From positions 16,244,001 through 16,308,000 of the forward strand of contig OZ316891.1 of assembly GCA_973895155.1 (NCBI GenBank): 64,000 nt of DNA. Direction: 5' to 3'. Below are positions 35,484-46,877 of the stretch, in pieces. The first letter of the stretch is position 1. Each line of letters starts with the position of its first letter. Under the pieces are notes generated by a model. It worked only from the letters and a program-made list of their open reading frames with translations. It made no database searches and had not been told where the DNA came from. The translations under genes and the position numbers were made by a program. Source of the DNA: Marsupella aquatica (taxonomy: Eukaryota; Marchantiophyta).

Positions 35484-36149
35484 GGGTATGATAGCCATGA
35501 CAGAAAACAGAAAACCTGTTACCAGGAAATTTTTTGCTGTTAACAGTCAAATATAACTGTTACCAGTAAGCGATTCCCTGTTACCAGTTTTGCATCAACC
35601 ATAGCCCTTTGGTCCGAATGAAAAACTACGCTAATCACAAAATTTTTCTGAAGTGAATTAGGTTTAAAACAAACAATTATTGTGTGCCATCCGATGGATG
35701 AAGAGTACTAGCAATCCTCCCTTGCAACAACATTTTGATCTGGAAGATAACTGAACACGGTATGGGGACTATACTCAATGAAACATTCATTCAAATATCA
35801 CTATTCGTCCAAGCTAAAAAGTGAACCTTAGGGTGGGACCCACCACAGAACAAGTGAAGAGTAGTGTCCAAATGAACTCAATCAAAATGATTTCACTTAA
35901 ATGGACCGAGTACCATGACAAACAAATGACAAAACACCTCCTAACGATTTATTTCAGAATAATTGAATAAACGTGGCTTGAAAGATAAAACATAATGATA
36001 TCAACTTACACATTTTAAATAAAACATAGTGTAATGCTTACACTACACGCGTACATAATAAAAGTAGCGCCCGACGCTAACCAAAAAATACTGAATAAAA
36101 CAAGTAACATATCCATTGGGTAAAGACAAAATAGTGACTATCCGTTATA
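35484..36149. other. Left terminal region of Z
   Basis: It begins with the GGGTAT...GACAG terminus and has CTGTTACCAG-type repeats at 35516, 35551 and 35579, also found in the MITE. The first TAGCGCCCGACGCTA palindrome is at 36065-36079. No gene is seen. Confidence 0.55.
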
Positions 36150-36436
36150 TTGAACGACCTATACAGAAGTTTCGGCCCCTATTATAAGCCATTCAAGTTT
36201 TGCCTCTCCAAGACAAGCCTGACTTTGCCCACAGTCAAAATTGGTTGGCTACAAAGAGTCGACTCCTCAACCTCAAGTTTGAAAACATTTATGTACACCC
36301 AGTATAGATGTTTACAAGGCATGTATGACTTGCCACGCGAATGTCATAGGAAGAAGTCCTCACAAGAGCAAGCAGGGAAGATACAAATTTGCACGAAGTA
36401 CGTGCTTGGTGATCGAAGGTTCTCATGGGTTCGAAT

Positions 36437-37702
36437 TCAAAATTGCTTTCCAAAAGCATTTCCAGTCCGAACATTCCATTCCCCATCCAAACTCATCTCT
36501 TCTTGTCGTGCAGACTCCATTCGCTTAGTGTGACCCACAGTGAGATTAGACCGAGGTCTTGAGTTCCTCCCATTCCGACTACCCAGCCGGACATTTGGCT
36601 CCAAAAACCTTATTGTTTCTGGGAACACGTTCACATTTATCCTGAGGTCAAACAAAGATGGCGCAGATCGACTCGATCCTGTTGTTCGGGCTAAGACAAG
36701 TCCTTGCTCTTCGAGGAACATGATTTCAGAAGGAGATAGGTTCGTACCCTTCAGAACAGGCAAAATTTCAGGAAGAGGAGGAAGCTGATGAACACCACGA
36801 CGCGGACGACTCTTATAATAGGTTTGGTTTGGGCAGAACCAAATCATTTTGGAGATCGGTTCGCCCCTGAAGAGACGATGGCCCTTCACGACAATTCCAA
36901 AAACACCATCAGACAAATGGAAGCCAACCTTCTTGATACGATTTTGACACTCATCGCGATCAGAACTCCCATTGAGTGTCCCATTACACTGGGGACTTGC
37001 TCCATACTTGGACGTCCGTCGCAGCTGCCACTGCCCCAGAGGGACATCCTTCTCGAGCACAATCGTGCGTGAAAGTGGATTCTGAAGTGAGGTTGGTGCA
37101 CTGAGCAGAGGTTTTGTGGATCTTGTTGTACGGGTTGTTTGAGGGGTATTGTCTAGTGAATCAGTATCACCATCTGATGTGTCCATACCAGAGAGATTCA
37201 CCACTCTTGTCACAGGATCATTAGAATTTTAGGGAATGGAGGCAAAGTCAGTTCTGTTTAGGTTTTTCCTTTTCAAACCACGAGTATTTGGTGTGGTTGT
37301 GAGAACGGTGTCATGCCGATGGGAGTCTTGTGGAGAGACAGTCCCAGTTGCATGTCCCTTTCTCTTCATTGACTTGGTCATGATATCTCCGTTAAGGGGA
37401 GTACTTCTTTCCAAATCGAAGTCCGCCGCGTTGGAAAGAAGCATGTTGGTCGCATCTTCAAATAACCTTGGCGAACCTGCTTGATCGGCGGAATGGAACG
37501 CCAATTCCGATATAGTCGGTCCCTTTCCTCTGTTCAACCCTTTTCGATATGCATTGTATCCTGCAACTTGAGACAGGGCTCGGTTTTGGTCCACTTTGCA
37601 TGCTTCAAAAAGACCAACTTTTTTCTTTGTAGCCCATGCCTTGATTCTGACCCTGTACAGTTTGGAATCAAGGCACCTTCTTCTGCACTTTTGCTCTGCC
37701 AT
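36437..37702 (-). pseudogene. Unknown second minus-strand protein of Z
   Basis: The ORF starts at an ATG (37702, MAEQKCRRRC) and runs about 420 codons in one frame, interrupted once by TAA near 37230. It is Lys/Arg-rich at the N-terminus, then polar with Ser/Thr/Asp stretches, and has a more hydrophobic, fold-like part around GVFGIVVKGHRLFRGEPISKM. I recognise no family. It lies downstream of the transposase on the same strand with a perfect palindrome (37739-37755) just before its start, so it is probably an accessory gene of the element. Confidence 0.45.
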
Positions 37703-37908
37703 AGTCCGAATGCAATAATCAGTACTAGCATTGTATTACCAGCGCCTGGCGCTGGCTCCGACAAGTATTTATAACATACGTGAAATACAATTTAGATTAT
37801 GATTCTGGAACTTTATGGACATGCTGGACTCAAATACGAGCAAATCATACCAACGCCTAGCGCTAATATAAAGTTGATGGAATTGAAAGACAAGAGAGGA
37901 GATGGATG

Positions 37909-39869
37909 TCATACCACTCGAATAAAATTGCCCCACTGGCGCCATCGAACAACCCACCAGGATATCCAGCTTTGTAGCATCATGAGCTTTCCAGGGACAT
38001 AGTTTCCTGATTGCCACCAAACCAAATCTCTCAGGACACGCGATACGCTACCACAACCGTTGGAGCGTTTCTTAGTTTCTCCCAAAGTCTCCGATGTTCC
38101 GATTGACATTCTTCAAGTACTCCTTCCTTGGAATGTCGATGGAAAGATTGATAAAAGTGAAATGCATCAGAGCGCTCCCTCTCCGGGTCTGGGTGTCCAC
38201 CAAAAAAAACATTCTGCACAGCATTCCATCCAGCTTGTGCATTGTCCGCCATAAACCCTTGGATGACAACCTCCTGTAATCCATTCTCCTTGCAAACCTC
38301 AATCATAACTCTCCAAGCCTTTTTGAAAGACTCAGTGTCTTCACCTTTCAACTCGCATGTGAAAATTGTACAAAGTGCACGGTATGGTCATAGACATGCG
38401 CGCTAAAAGTAAACCAATCGGTTGTGATACGCTGCATCACATCAAAACTGACCCAGGCTCCTTCGAGTCTTCCACCAGGTTGCATCTGTCTCAAAAGATC
38501 CACATCGGAACCGTGACCCTTCGTGGTCATTTTAAAGATGTGAGGCCTGTCGTCTTGACATCCCTGACCCGGGAGCAAATACCTTTGGAGAAATGACAAG
38601 TTAATCTTCTTTTGCATTTGCAAGAGAAAATCAAGTTCACCCCGACCCTTTTGGTCTATCCTAATGCTCCGACAAAGAGATGCAAACTTCTGGGGAGTGG
38701 AAAGTACCATCAGAGACTTCCATATTTCAGTTTCTTCGATATCGACCATGTCGTCAACATGTTCGCAGAGAGCTTTCACTATGGACCCTGTAGCAGAATT
38801 CAAGATCCCAGCTGGTTTTGCCAGAGGATTGGCTTCATGATTTTTTTAAATTAAATCCTCAGCCATCTTCTCCGCACTCCTACAAAAGGTTTTTCTACCT
38901 GGATGGTTATGCTCACCTATATGAATCGCCAGGTGGGACATATGACTACATGTTTCCGCATCAAGTAATACTTGCGGGTACATATAGAACAAACGGGCAG
39001 GGCAGTACTTGACACAAAAAGGAATCTGATCACAATAATGACACACAACACCGCCCTCTTCGATAAAAGATCCGACAGCATACTGACCACTAAGCTTTGG
39101 AGTACCCTGCCATGCCTTAGCATTTGCCTTCTTCTTCCTTTGGAAGTACTCGCAGGACTTGTGACATTCAATGAACCCCATACAGGTAACCTTACCGAAT
39201 TGCCAAAGATTTTTTGGCTGAACGTTCGCGGTAGTTGGAAATATGCGTGTCCAAATGTAGCAATCTTTGGCACGGTCCATGTCCCTAAGCCTAGAGCCTT
39301 TAGAGAGCATCTTGTCAATGGGTGGCAATTCAAGCACGACGTTCCCGTTGTACTTAGTTGGCAGACACGAAACTTGCTCATGTCTGAAATCACCCGTTGA
39401 TATGAACCTCGATAACTCGCTATGACCAGTGGATTTGAGTAACGTATCCATTGCACTCCGCCGTTACACAACCTCCAACTGGTTAGAGCTTCCTGGAGTC
39501 TCACCTTTAATGACAGCATGTTGCGGGACTTTCATTTTCAACGTAGGACTTGGAGTGTGATCCCCATCTTCACTAGAAGAAATCTCGACAACATCAAATG
39601 GAACTTGGGGGACAATGGACGGTCCTTCATGTTGTTTTACTCGAAGTGAGTACAAAATCCCCGCGTATAGATGCCAAAACCGTTCACCATCATCCACATT
39701 GAATGTTGCTGCATCTTCGATGTCATCACTGGTTTTGAGCTCTCGAACAATGGCCTCAATATCATTCATCCTCAAATCAAATCTCCCGCAAAGGTATCTC
39801 TCCCGGACCTGCTTGTACGTGTCTTCCACAGGGACGGGGATGGTCACAATATCCCCAATCCCGAATCAG
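37909..39869 (-). pseudogene. MULE-like transposase of Z, broken
   Basis: Successive minus-strand ORFs read as one damaged protein. From the N-terminus: an acidic region; a Cys/His region with VVCHYCDQIPFCVKYC and IHIGEHNHP; a linker; and a DDE-type core with AHVYDHTV, CELKGEDTESFKKAW and the strongly characteristic GFMADNAQAGWNAVQNVF, followed by FHFYQSFHRHSK. This last block resembles MULE-like proteins of seed-free plants as I remember them. Stops near 39464 and 38846 and a frameshift near 38350 inactivate it. The start is unclear; the frame opens at a GTG and may begin farther upstream. Confidence 0.58.
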
Positions 39870-40168
39870 GATAGAACGATGGACCGAGACATTGCAATCG
39901 AAAACAAATAACGAGGGCTGTAATGTTTTGAGGAAGAAAAGTCTATGGTAATATGGAGCTTATATCAGTCGAACATGGGAACTTCACGTTAACAGATCCA
40001 TTTGTATAAGACATAAAACATAGTCGACATAGGATCCGTTGGTGACATAAATGATTTTTGTTGTTTTCCCCGATAAGTCCGGATGTCAGATGCATACATA
40101 ATGCCAAAAAAGACACCACAAAAATCTTTAATAGACTCTAAAATATTGTATAGTTGGAACAATTTGAG

Positions 40169-40183
40169 TAGCGCCTGGCGCTA
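40169..40183. repeat. TAGCGCC-T-GGCGCTA palindrome, type copy
   Basis: This is a perfect 15-base palindrome. Perfect or near copies lie at 24240-24255, 36065-36079, 37739-37755, 40231-40244, 40348-40364, 47364-47378, 47428-47442, 48524-48539, 49947-49963, 50041-50055, 51931-51947 and 54904-54918. All are in introns, spacers or non-coding ends of Z, its MITE, or the fragment at 54759. Confidence 0.75.
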
Positions 40184-40474
40184 ACTAAAATGTCTCCAAC
40201 ATAATATGCCCCAAATCTCGATATTCCATACTAGCGTCTGGCGAAAAACCCTCCAGATATCCATCAATACTATGAAATAATTGGATTGAAATGATCAATG
40301 AAAATGTGAATTCTTTTAAAACTATGGATGAAAAATACTCGTTATCACTAGCGTCGGGCGCTAGTATAGGATGCAAGTAATGTTTCCCAAAAACCATTAA
40401 AACAATAGACATTTCTTTAAATATGGGGTTGTTTTGATGAAATTTATGTATTCGAGGCACCATTTAAGACCTAT

Positions 40475-42810
40475 TGTCACGCGATTGACATGGGTCTTAA
40501 CACCAAAAACGTCACTATGGGTGCCAAAACCATCTCCTTGTACCTGAGGATCACGAAGGGATGTTATGAAGGTCGGTAAACACCAATTTATGCCCTTAAC
40601 ACCAGACTATCATAGCAAGACTCTATCACACATCACCCAAGCTCAATCCCAAGGAACCAAGGTTGGGGATCAGATCTGCACTCATGATAGTTCTGGTGAG
40701 AAGGGGTCTTCATATAGGGCCCGTACCCACAGGGCCTAGCGCTACGGTGCGCATAGGTCTATACGTATGCTTACTGTCATAGGTATGTTTCTATTCCACC
40801 GCCGGAATGTACCCATAAACCAGTGACTCCTGACTGATTCTCGGCTTAGGGACTTCTAAGCCATTGCCCCACCACTCTGCCATTCCACTCTCAGCAATCA
40901 GAGCTATGACAGTCCTCACCCAGCCCGCTTCAATGCACCCTGTACACCTCTCAGTGGCGCTGCTAGTCCCATCATACACTCAGATTGCCTCACACACACA
41001 CACACATCCATGAGAGAAATGAGGCCTGAGAGGAAAACTCAATTAGATTCAAAGATGTGCACAATAGTTCATTGAGAACACTTGATCCGAACACTAGGGC
41101 GAAGGCTGTCTCCTCCAGATTGTGACGTGCTTGCCCTGCAAGCCCCATGCTTGCCATGCAAGCTCAATCCTGAACCTGAGCCCGACTCACTCCAGATTGC
41201 GACGGCAGATTGGACTCAAACCAATCCCGTACTTGCCTTGCAAACTCAATCCTGAACTCAACCTCCTTCACTGCACTTCATTCTTGGGGGCACATGCAGA
41301 TCTCACACCTCCAATTCAAAACGTCAAGTTACGCATGCATAGTTGACTCGACTTCAAAGCTGATACCAGGCCTAACGACGATCTATCCCAGACTGCAATG
41401 AGGCCCGGCCTCACGCTTGCCCTGCAAGCTCAGCTTTGGCCATAAATCCCTTAGTGCTCTCTACCAGACAAAGGCCGGGACTCCCCATGGATCACGTAGC
41501 CTTGCTAGACTGAACTATAAATGCTCCTCCTGCTGCCCCTCAATCAGTGTCTCAGCCTCCCTAATGTGCTCACCACAAATCACATTGAAATCCTCCCCAC
41601 AGTTTACAATCACCAATACATCACCTATCACCAAGGCTCTGTATCGGGGGAAAAGAACCCAGTTGTGCTGCCCACTAGAAAGAGCCACAATCCAGCTCGC
41701 AAACCTAGCAACCCATTGTAGCTGTGAAGCTTGGCTGATTACTCCCTGAGTAATAGCACAACCAAGATCTCCCCAACACGCAGCGTCCAAGTCCAGCCTT
41801 GCTTGCACAGAGCTCCTCCCTGCTGCTCAGTCTAAGTGAGATCACACAAGTGAAGTCCCCCCCCCCCCCCCATTGCCTCTACCGGGGGGCTGCTCTATAT
41901 ACTCTCATACTGAGCCCAAATGGGTGGATACTACGCTGCTGGAGCCCCATCCCAGCCCTAACAGAGCCGCCACTATCTCTAACTACTGAACCCTAACTCG
42001 CAACTTTATTTCTATCTCGAATTGGCTATGTACTTTGGATTTGGCCCTCCTCCATGGTTTTTGCGAGCTTGCACCTCCTCTCCCAATTTCTCTATTCAAC
42101 CATTTGCTGCGTGGATAGCAGCGTTGGAAGCGGCTTGAGCTCCTCTTTCCAACGAGGTCAATTATAGCCGATTTGGTCAAATACACAGAGAGTTATGCCC
42201 CCACAACCGAGAGGGGGTACTCACTGTTGCGCTAACCCGAGTTACATAGCTAACCCGAGTTTGGCTAGCCTAGCTATCCTATCCTGAGAAGAGTTAACCC
42301 GTGGCCTCGGGCTAAGCCGCTATCCGTGTCCGTTGTCCGTGTCCGCTATCCGTGTCCGCTGTCCGCTATCCGTGTCCGTTGTCCGTGTCCGCTATCTGTG
42401 TCCGTTGTCCGTGTCCGTTATCCATGTCCGCTATCTGTGTCCGCTGTCCGTGTCCGTTGTCCGCTATCCGTTGTTCGTGTTCTGTGTCCGCTATCCGTTG
42501 TTCGTGTCCGTTGTCCGCTATCCGTTGTCCGTGTTTGTTTTCCGCTATCCGTTGTCCGTGTCCGTTGTCCGCTATCCGTTGTCCCGGGTTTAGTCTAACC
42601 CCAATCTAAATCCGCTAGCCACTAGCCACTATCCACTATCCGTGTCCGCTAACCTCTATCCGTATCCGCTATCCGTGTCCGCTAACCTCTATCCGTATCC
42701 GCTATCCGTGTCCGCTAACCTCTATCCGTATCCGCTATCCGTATCCGCTATCCGTGTCCGCTAACCTCTATCCGTATCCGCTGTCCCGGGTTACACACTA
42801 ACCCGTCACA
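40475..42810 (-). mobile_element. LTR-type unit E without ORF, inserted in Z
   Basis: On the minus strand it begins TGTGACGGG (42810) followed by a CGGGTTA-GTGTG-TAACCCG hairpin and ends ATCGCGTGACA (40475). The 3' half aligns with unit C: the TATA region (minus strand, near 41901-41895), CGGTAGAGGC, a CA/TG tract, the 3' hairpin (40793-40808) and the CGTGACA end. It has no credible ORF. The flanking 5-mers CCTAT and CTAAT do not match well, so no target duplication is claimed. It looks like a solo LTR of a related family. Confidence 0.65.
42307..42790. repeat. Minisatellite in unit E
   Basis: Short units based on CCGCTATCCGTGT and CCGTTGTCCGTGT are repeated dozens of times. The second half has a higher-order unit CTAACCTCTATCCGTATCCG. 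The overlapping ORFs here are by-products of the repeat. Confidence 0.9.
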
Positions 42811-43412
42811 CTAATAAGATCATATCTTTCCTAATACACCTCCATTTTGAGAGTGTTTTATATCGATTTTACTCGCCTTGACCAGATCTTTCCAATGCTC
42901 TTTACAGATCCGGATTTTATGACATATTGAAAGAAATATGGTCGCCGACCACCCGCGACATAGCTTTTTATTTCCCTAACATTCTAAGACTAGACTATGA
43001 ACCACTAACCTAACTAACAACATGAAGCTACACACCCAAGACGTTCAGATTTTATCATGAGAACAATCACCATACCACACAGCTTCATATTCAGTTATGG
43101 AGACTCGCTTCCTCCTCTCTTCCCCAGCTTCCTCCTTTGTGGCCTTGACAGTGACTACCTCAACTGTGTCTGCCTTGGTTGTGCAGTCTTCAAGCTGAAA
43201 TACCTTTATCCCTACTCTTAACGCCATGATTGCCCTTATTCTTTGTCACGTCATCGGCTGCGGCCTTAACTCAGACTTCAGCTTAGACGGGCACATCCCT
43301 CGTAAATCTGAGGGTTCGGGCAGGAAGGGAAGCACGTAATGCACCTTATTCTCATAAACTAGCGCTAAGTGCGCATACTGCTAACTACGGACACCTCCTA
43401 GGTATGGTTTGT

Positions 43413-43428
43413 GTTCCGCCGCCGGAAC
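43413..43428 (-). other. Conserved 3' stem-loop of unit C
   Basis: Perfect GTTCCG / CGGAAC stem of 6 bp with a 4-base loop, about 170 bases before the 3' end. Homologous hairpins lie in units A, B, D and E. Confidence 0.65.
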
Positions 43429-44138
43429 ATACCTTAGTCGATAGCAGGATCGACCCCGGCTTAAGGGCTTCTAAGCCTTTGTGCTGTCCGCCTTCGATCC
43501 GGATTCGATGATACAGGTCCTCAACCCGTGCTCGCAACCACTTACCCGCAGGCTGCACCCTGTGCACGTCTCGGGTAGTGCGTTCAGCCTGGCGCTGCCA
43601 CCCATATACGAGAAACCCACACACATACACGCGCATATGCATACAATCTCGATTTACACGAAGGAAAATGATGGGAAAGGATTTTACTACAAAGGGAACA
43701 TATGCGTACACTTAGTTGACCCGACAGCCCCGGAATGAACAGGTTCAAGGCCGAGGGTGCACACTACAACGGAGCCCGGCTCCGCACTCGCCCGGCGAGC
43801 TTAGTCCTACCCCCTCCCCTTGGTACTCTTTCATTCCCAAAGGTCGGGACTCCCCGCACATACTGCGGACGCCCAACTCTGCAACTAAAACCCCCCTGCC
43901 TCTACCGAGGGGTGCACTAAATACTAAGGGACGAGGGACGGGGTGTCCTCTCGCCGAAGATTTGCTGACTAAGGTCCTAACTAAGCTGACAATCAGGCCA
44001 GAAAACGGCTGTGTCTTATTAGAAGATCCTAATCTATGCAGGCTTGACAGCACGGCCGCGCTGCTGTACCTAAGGCAGGTGCCTGTCCCAAGAGCCTGAC
44101 TAAGCCAGTCCTAATCCTAATCTATTCCTACTCCGTTG

Positions 44139-46769
44139 CTAATGCCTGGCACGCTTGCCAGAGCCGCCCGAATGGGAGCGACCATCCCGCTGCCTTCGAA
44201 ACCTGTCATTGTCCGCCTTGAGGAGCTGGACCTGGTCCAGCAGAGATTCGTTCTCTCACTTTGCCGCGTCCGTCTCCTCTACTGCCTCCTGACAAGCCTC
44301 CTCCAGCTGCTGGGCGTCACTTGTCAATTTACCCGCCAGCTGGTCCTGCTTCTCGGCCTCGGTTTGGAGCCGCGCCACCTCGGCCTGCAGCATGGCTATC
44401 TCCGCCGTGTCCCGTTGGGCCCATTCCTCGGCCTCCTCCAGGTCTTTCTGCCAGGTGACAGTTTGATTCTTCAAACTGTCAATCTGGTTCCGAAGTCATG
44501 TAATCTCGGCCTCGTTCCCAGCTTTGGCCTGTTCGGCTAGGGCGGTAAGAGCGTGCGCCTTTGCTAACAACTCATGGGCGGCTGCAACCTTGGGTCGTAG
44601 TTGCAGAAGCTCAGCCTCTTGAGCCGCAACTTCGTTCTTTAGGTACACGGACTCCACCCGGTACCGCTCTATCCTCTGAAGGGCCTCTGACTGGGCCCGA
44701 CCTGCCTTTACAGCGGCAACCAACTCCTGATTGAAGAAACAGGCTACCTTCCGGGCCATGAACTCCCCGGTATCCCAGGCAATTTGATGAGAGAAATCTC
44801 CCAGAAGACCCATTTAGAAATGTACCCGGTACGAAGAGTTCCGGGTGTCCAGGTTGTGCCTGTCCGGAGTTGGGCATGGGCAGGCATCAACACACGCGGG
44901 GGCCGGGGCAGTGACGTCCAGCCCTGGGGACGTAACGTTGGAAGGGGCTGGAGTGTCCTCCTGCAGCAATGTCCGGTCCTCCGGAATAGCCATCGGTGGG
45001 TCTTTGGGAGACCCTGTCTCGGGTAAGACCTCCGTCGTACCGACTTCTGTACTTAGCCCGGCTTGTTGGGTCGCATCAACGGTTGCGACAACCGACCCAT
45101 CCGGTACCTCTTCGGTTACGACTACAACTACTTGTGGAGGGGGGGTGGGTGAAGCTGACGTGTCCGCTGGACTTCGGGCCTCGGGTTGTGGCCGTCTCTC
45201 CAAGGCCGGGAAAACCCACCTAGCCGGGACCAGCTTTGTAACGTTGACATGGGGAAGGGTTCGTCGATCAAACCGGGCGTACCACTCAAGAAGGATCTCG
45301 ATGTGGCTAGCGAAATACGCCTTCCCGCCAATGTACAGCGTCTTCCTTTGCCGCTCCATCTCTTCATGGAACTTCTTAGCGAAGTATGACGCCCACCTCC
45401 TAGGTCGATAGTTCTCGACCTGGATAACCTGGGCGGCGGAGATCTCCCCCCGGGGTTCCATCATGTGGAGGGCGTACCTTTGGAACTCCAGTCGCTCAGC
45501 TACCTCGGGGATGAGGCAGGTCTTCATCACGAACCCGTTGTCCACTGCTCCCTCTGAGGGAAAACTTGAAGATTGGTACTTGGCTCCCTTGCCCCCGGGA
45601 GCCCGTGATTCGACTCGATGGTCACCTTCGGGTAACCCGAAGATCATCCTGAGCCGTTCTTCCGTGAGGGACATACTCCTTCCCCGCAGCCGAGTATGTT
45701 GACGCGCGTCGTCATAATTCCTGACGAACTCCGTGATGTCCTCCCCGTAGTACCTGCAAGTGTTCCAGGGGAAGGAGGCGAGGTGCTCGAATCCCTGAGT
45801 CTTCAGGTACACCGCATGCTTGGGATGGAGGATGTTTTTGTGAACATTTTCCCCCATGCGGTGCATCGTCACCTTGGCCACGGCTACCGTGGCCAACGGT
45901 AACCCGGATGCAGTGGCGGATTCCTTCCTCTTCTTGCCCCGTGACTGGCTCGGGGAAGGTGACACCTCCCCATCCTCCCGATCGGGCCTGGGTAGTGCCA
46001 CTGCCGTTAGTAACGGGCCCGGGTCGGCCACGGTCACCATGTTGTCTGCCGGGGCCGCTCCTGGGGTCAGAGCAGGGGGTGGGGACGATATAGTGTCGGC
46101 CCCCTGAGCGCTTGTTCCTCTGGGCTGCCTGGTCAAGGGTAGGGTAGCCTCATCATCATCGCTAAGATCCACAACGTTGATGACGGAGCGTACTTGTGCT
46201 GGCTGGGCGATCGGTGGTGGGGTTTGGCTAGGCTGCGGCTGAGGCTGAAGCTGAGCCTGAGGTTGTATGGGTATGGGTACGGGTAAGACTGAGTTGGTCA
46301 TGTTGGTTGTTGGCCGAGTTCCGATGAAGCTCTATAGGTGCTGGTAGAAGTTCTCCGAAGCGAGTGCAGACGACCTTGTCGAACGGGTAGTGCTGGACTC
46401 GCTGTTGATGATAGCCCGAACCTGAGCAGGGATGTGGTCAAAGTGATGTCGTTGCAAGTCGATCATACCCGGGATATTGAAGACCTCATCCGGAAGCCGA
46501 AGCAATGCTTCCCAGAACCCGATATATTTGTCTCCGTTGAAGAAGTACCCGGATACCTCTGCTGGTTGATAAAGCTCACTCTGAGACGGGTAGTCAAAGC
46601 TAAGGATGTAGTGGTGTCGTCCTGCTAGGCGGATGGCTCTCTCATACTCGCGTTCGATCTCGTATCGGCGCGGGTTGGCGTGTTTCAATGAGTCGGCCAA
46701 GTGCCTTCCGGTAGATAGGAATTGCGTCCAGAATCGAATGGCCGAGCTGGAGAGGATCGTGTGCGACAT
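44139..46769 (-). pseudogene. Gag-like coiled-coil protein of unit C
   Basis: Same protein as in unit B, about 95% identical by eye, and better preserved: one frame from the ATG at 46769 to the stop at 44139. N-terminal block GFWEALLRLPDEV, Pro/Gln linker, EERLRMIFGLPEGD, KAYFASHIEILLEWY, Pro/Thr/Val-rich region, then coiled coil 44770-44190. Stops at 46332 (TAG), 44496 (TGA) and 44256 (TGA) are CAG or CGA in copy B. Two compensating one-base indels (about 44853 and 44807) bracket an out-of-frame stretch with a TAA. No enzyme motif is seen. Confidence 0.65.
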
Positions 46770-46870
46770 TCAGAAGAGATAGTAGTGGCGACTTAGAGCG
46801 AACAAGAGAGCTAGGGTTGAAGCTGGCGCATGGACTGATGGATTGGTGCACTACAAAGGGTTGGCTCCCC

Positions 46871-46877
46871 TTTTATA
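46871..46877 (-). promoter_or_regulatory. TATA box upstream of the unit C ORF
   Basis: Reads TATAAAA on the minus strand, 102 bases before the ORF start, in the same place as in unit B. Confidence 0.5.

Noticed and set aside
42326-42609. Three overlapping 85-90-codon ORFs of repeated Ser/Val/Arg/Cys/Pro
   Set aside because: They are frames of a minisatellite whose unit lacks stop codons; no start context or homology supports coding.
40470-42815. Target duplication around unit E
   Set aside because: Flanking 5-mers CCTAT and CTAAT agree at only three of five positions; I do not claim a duplication.
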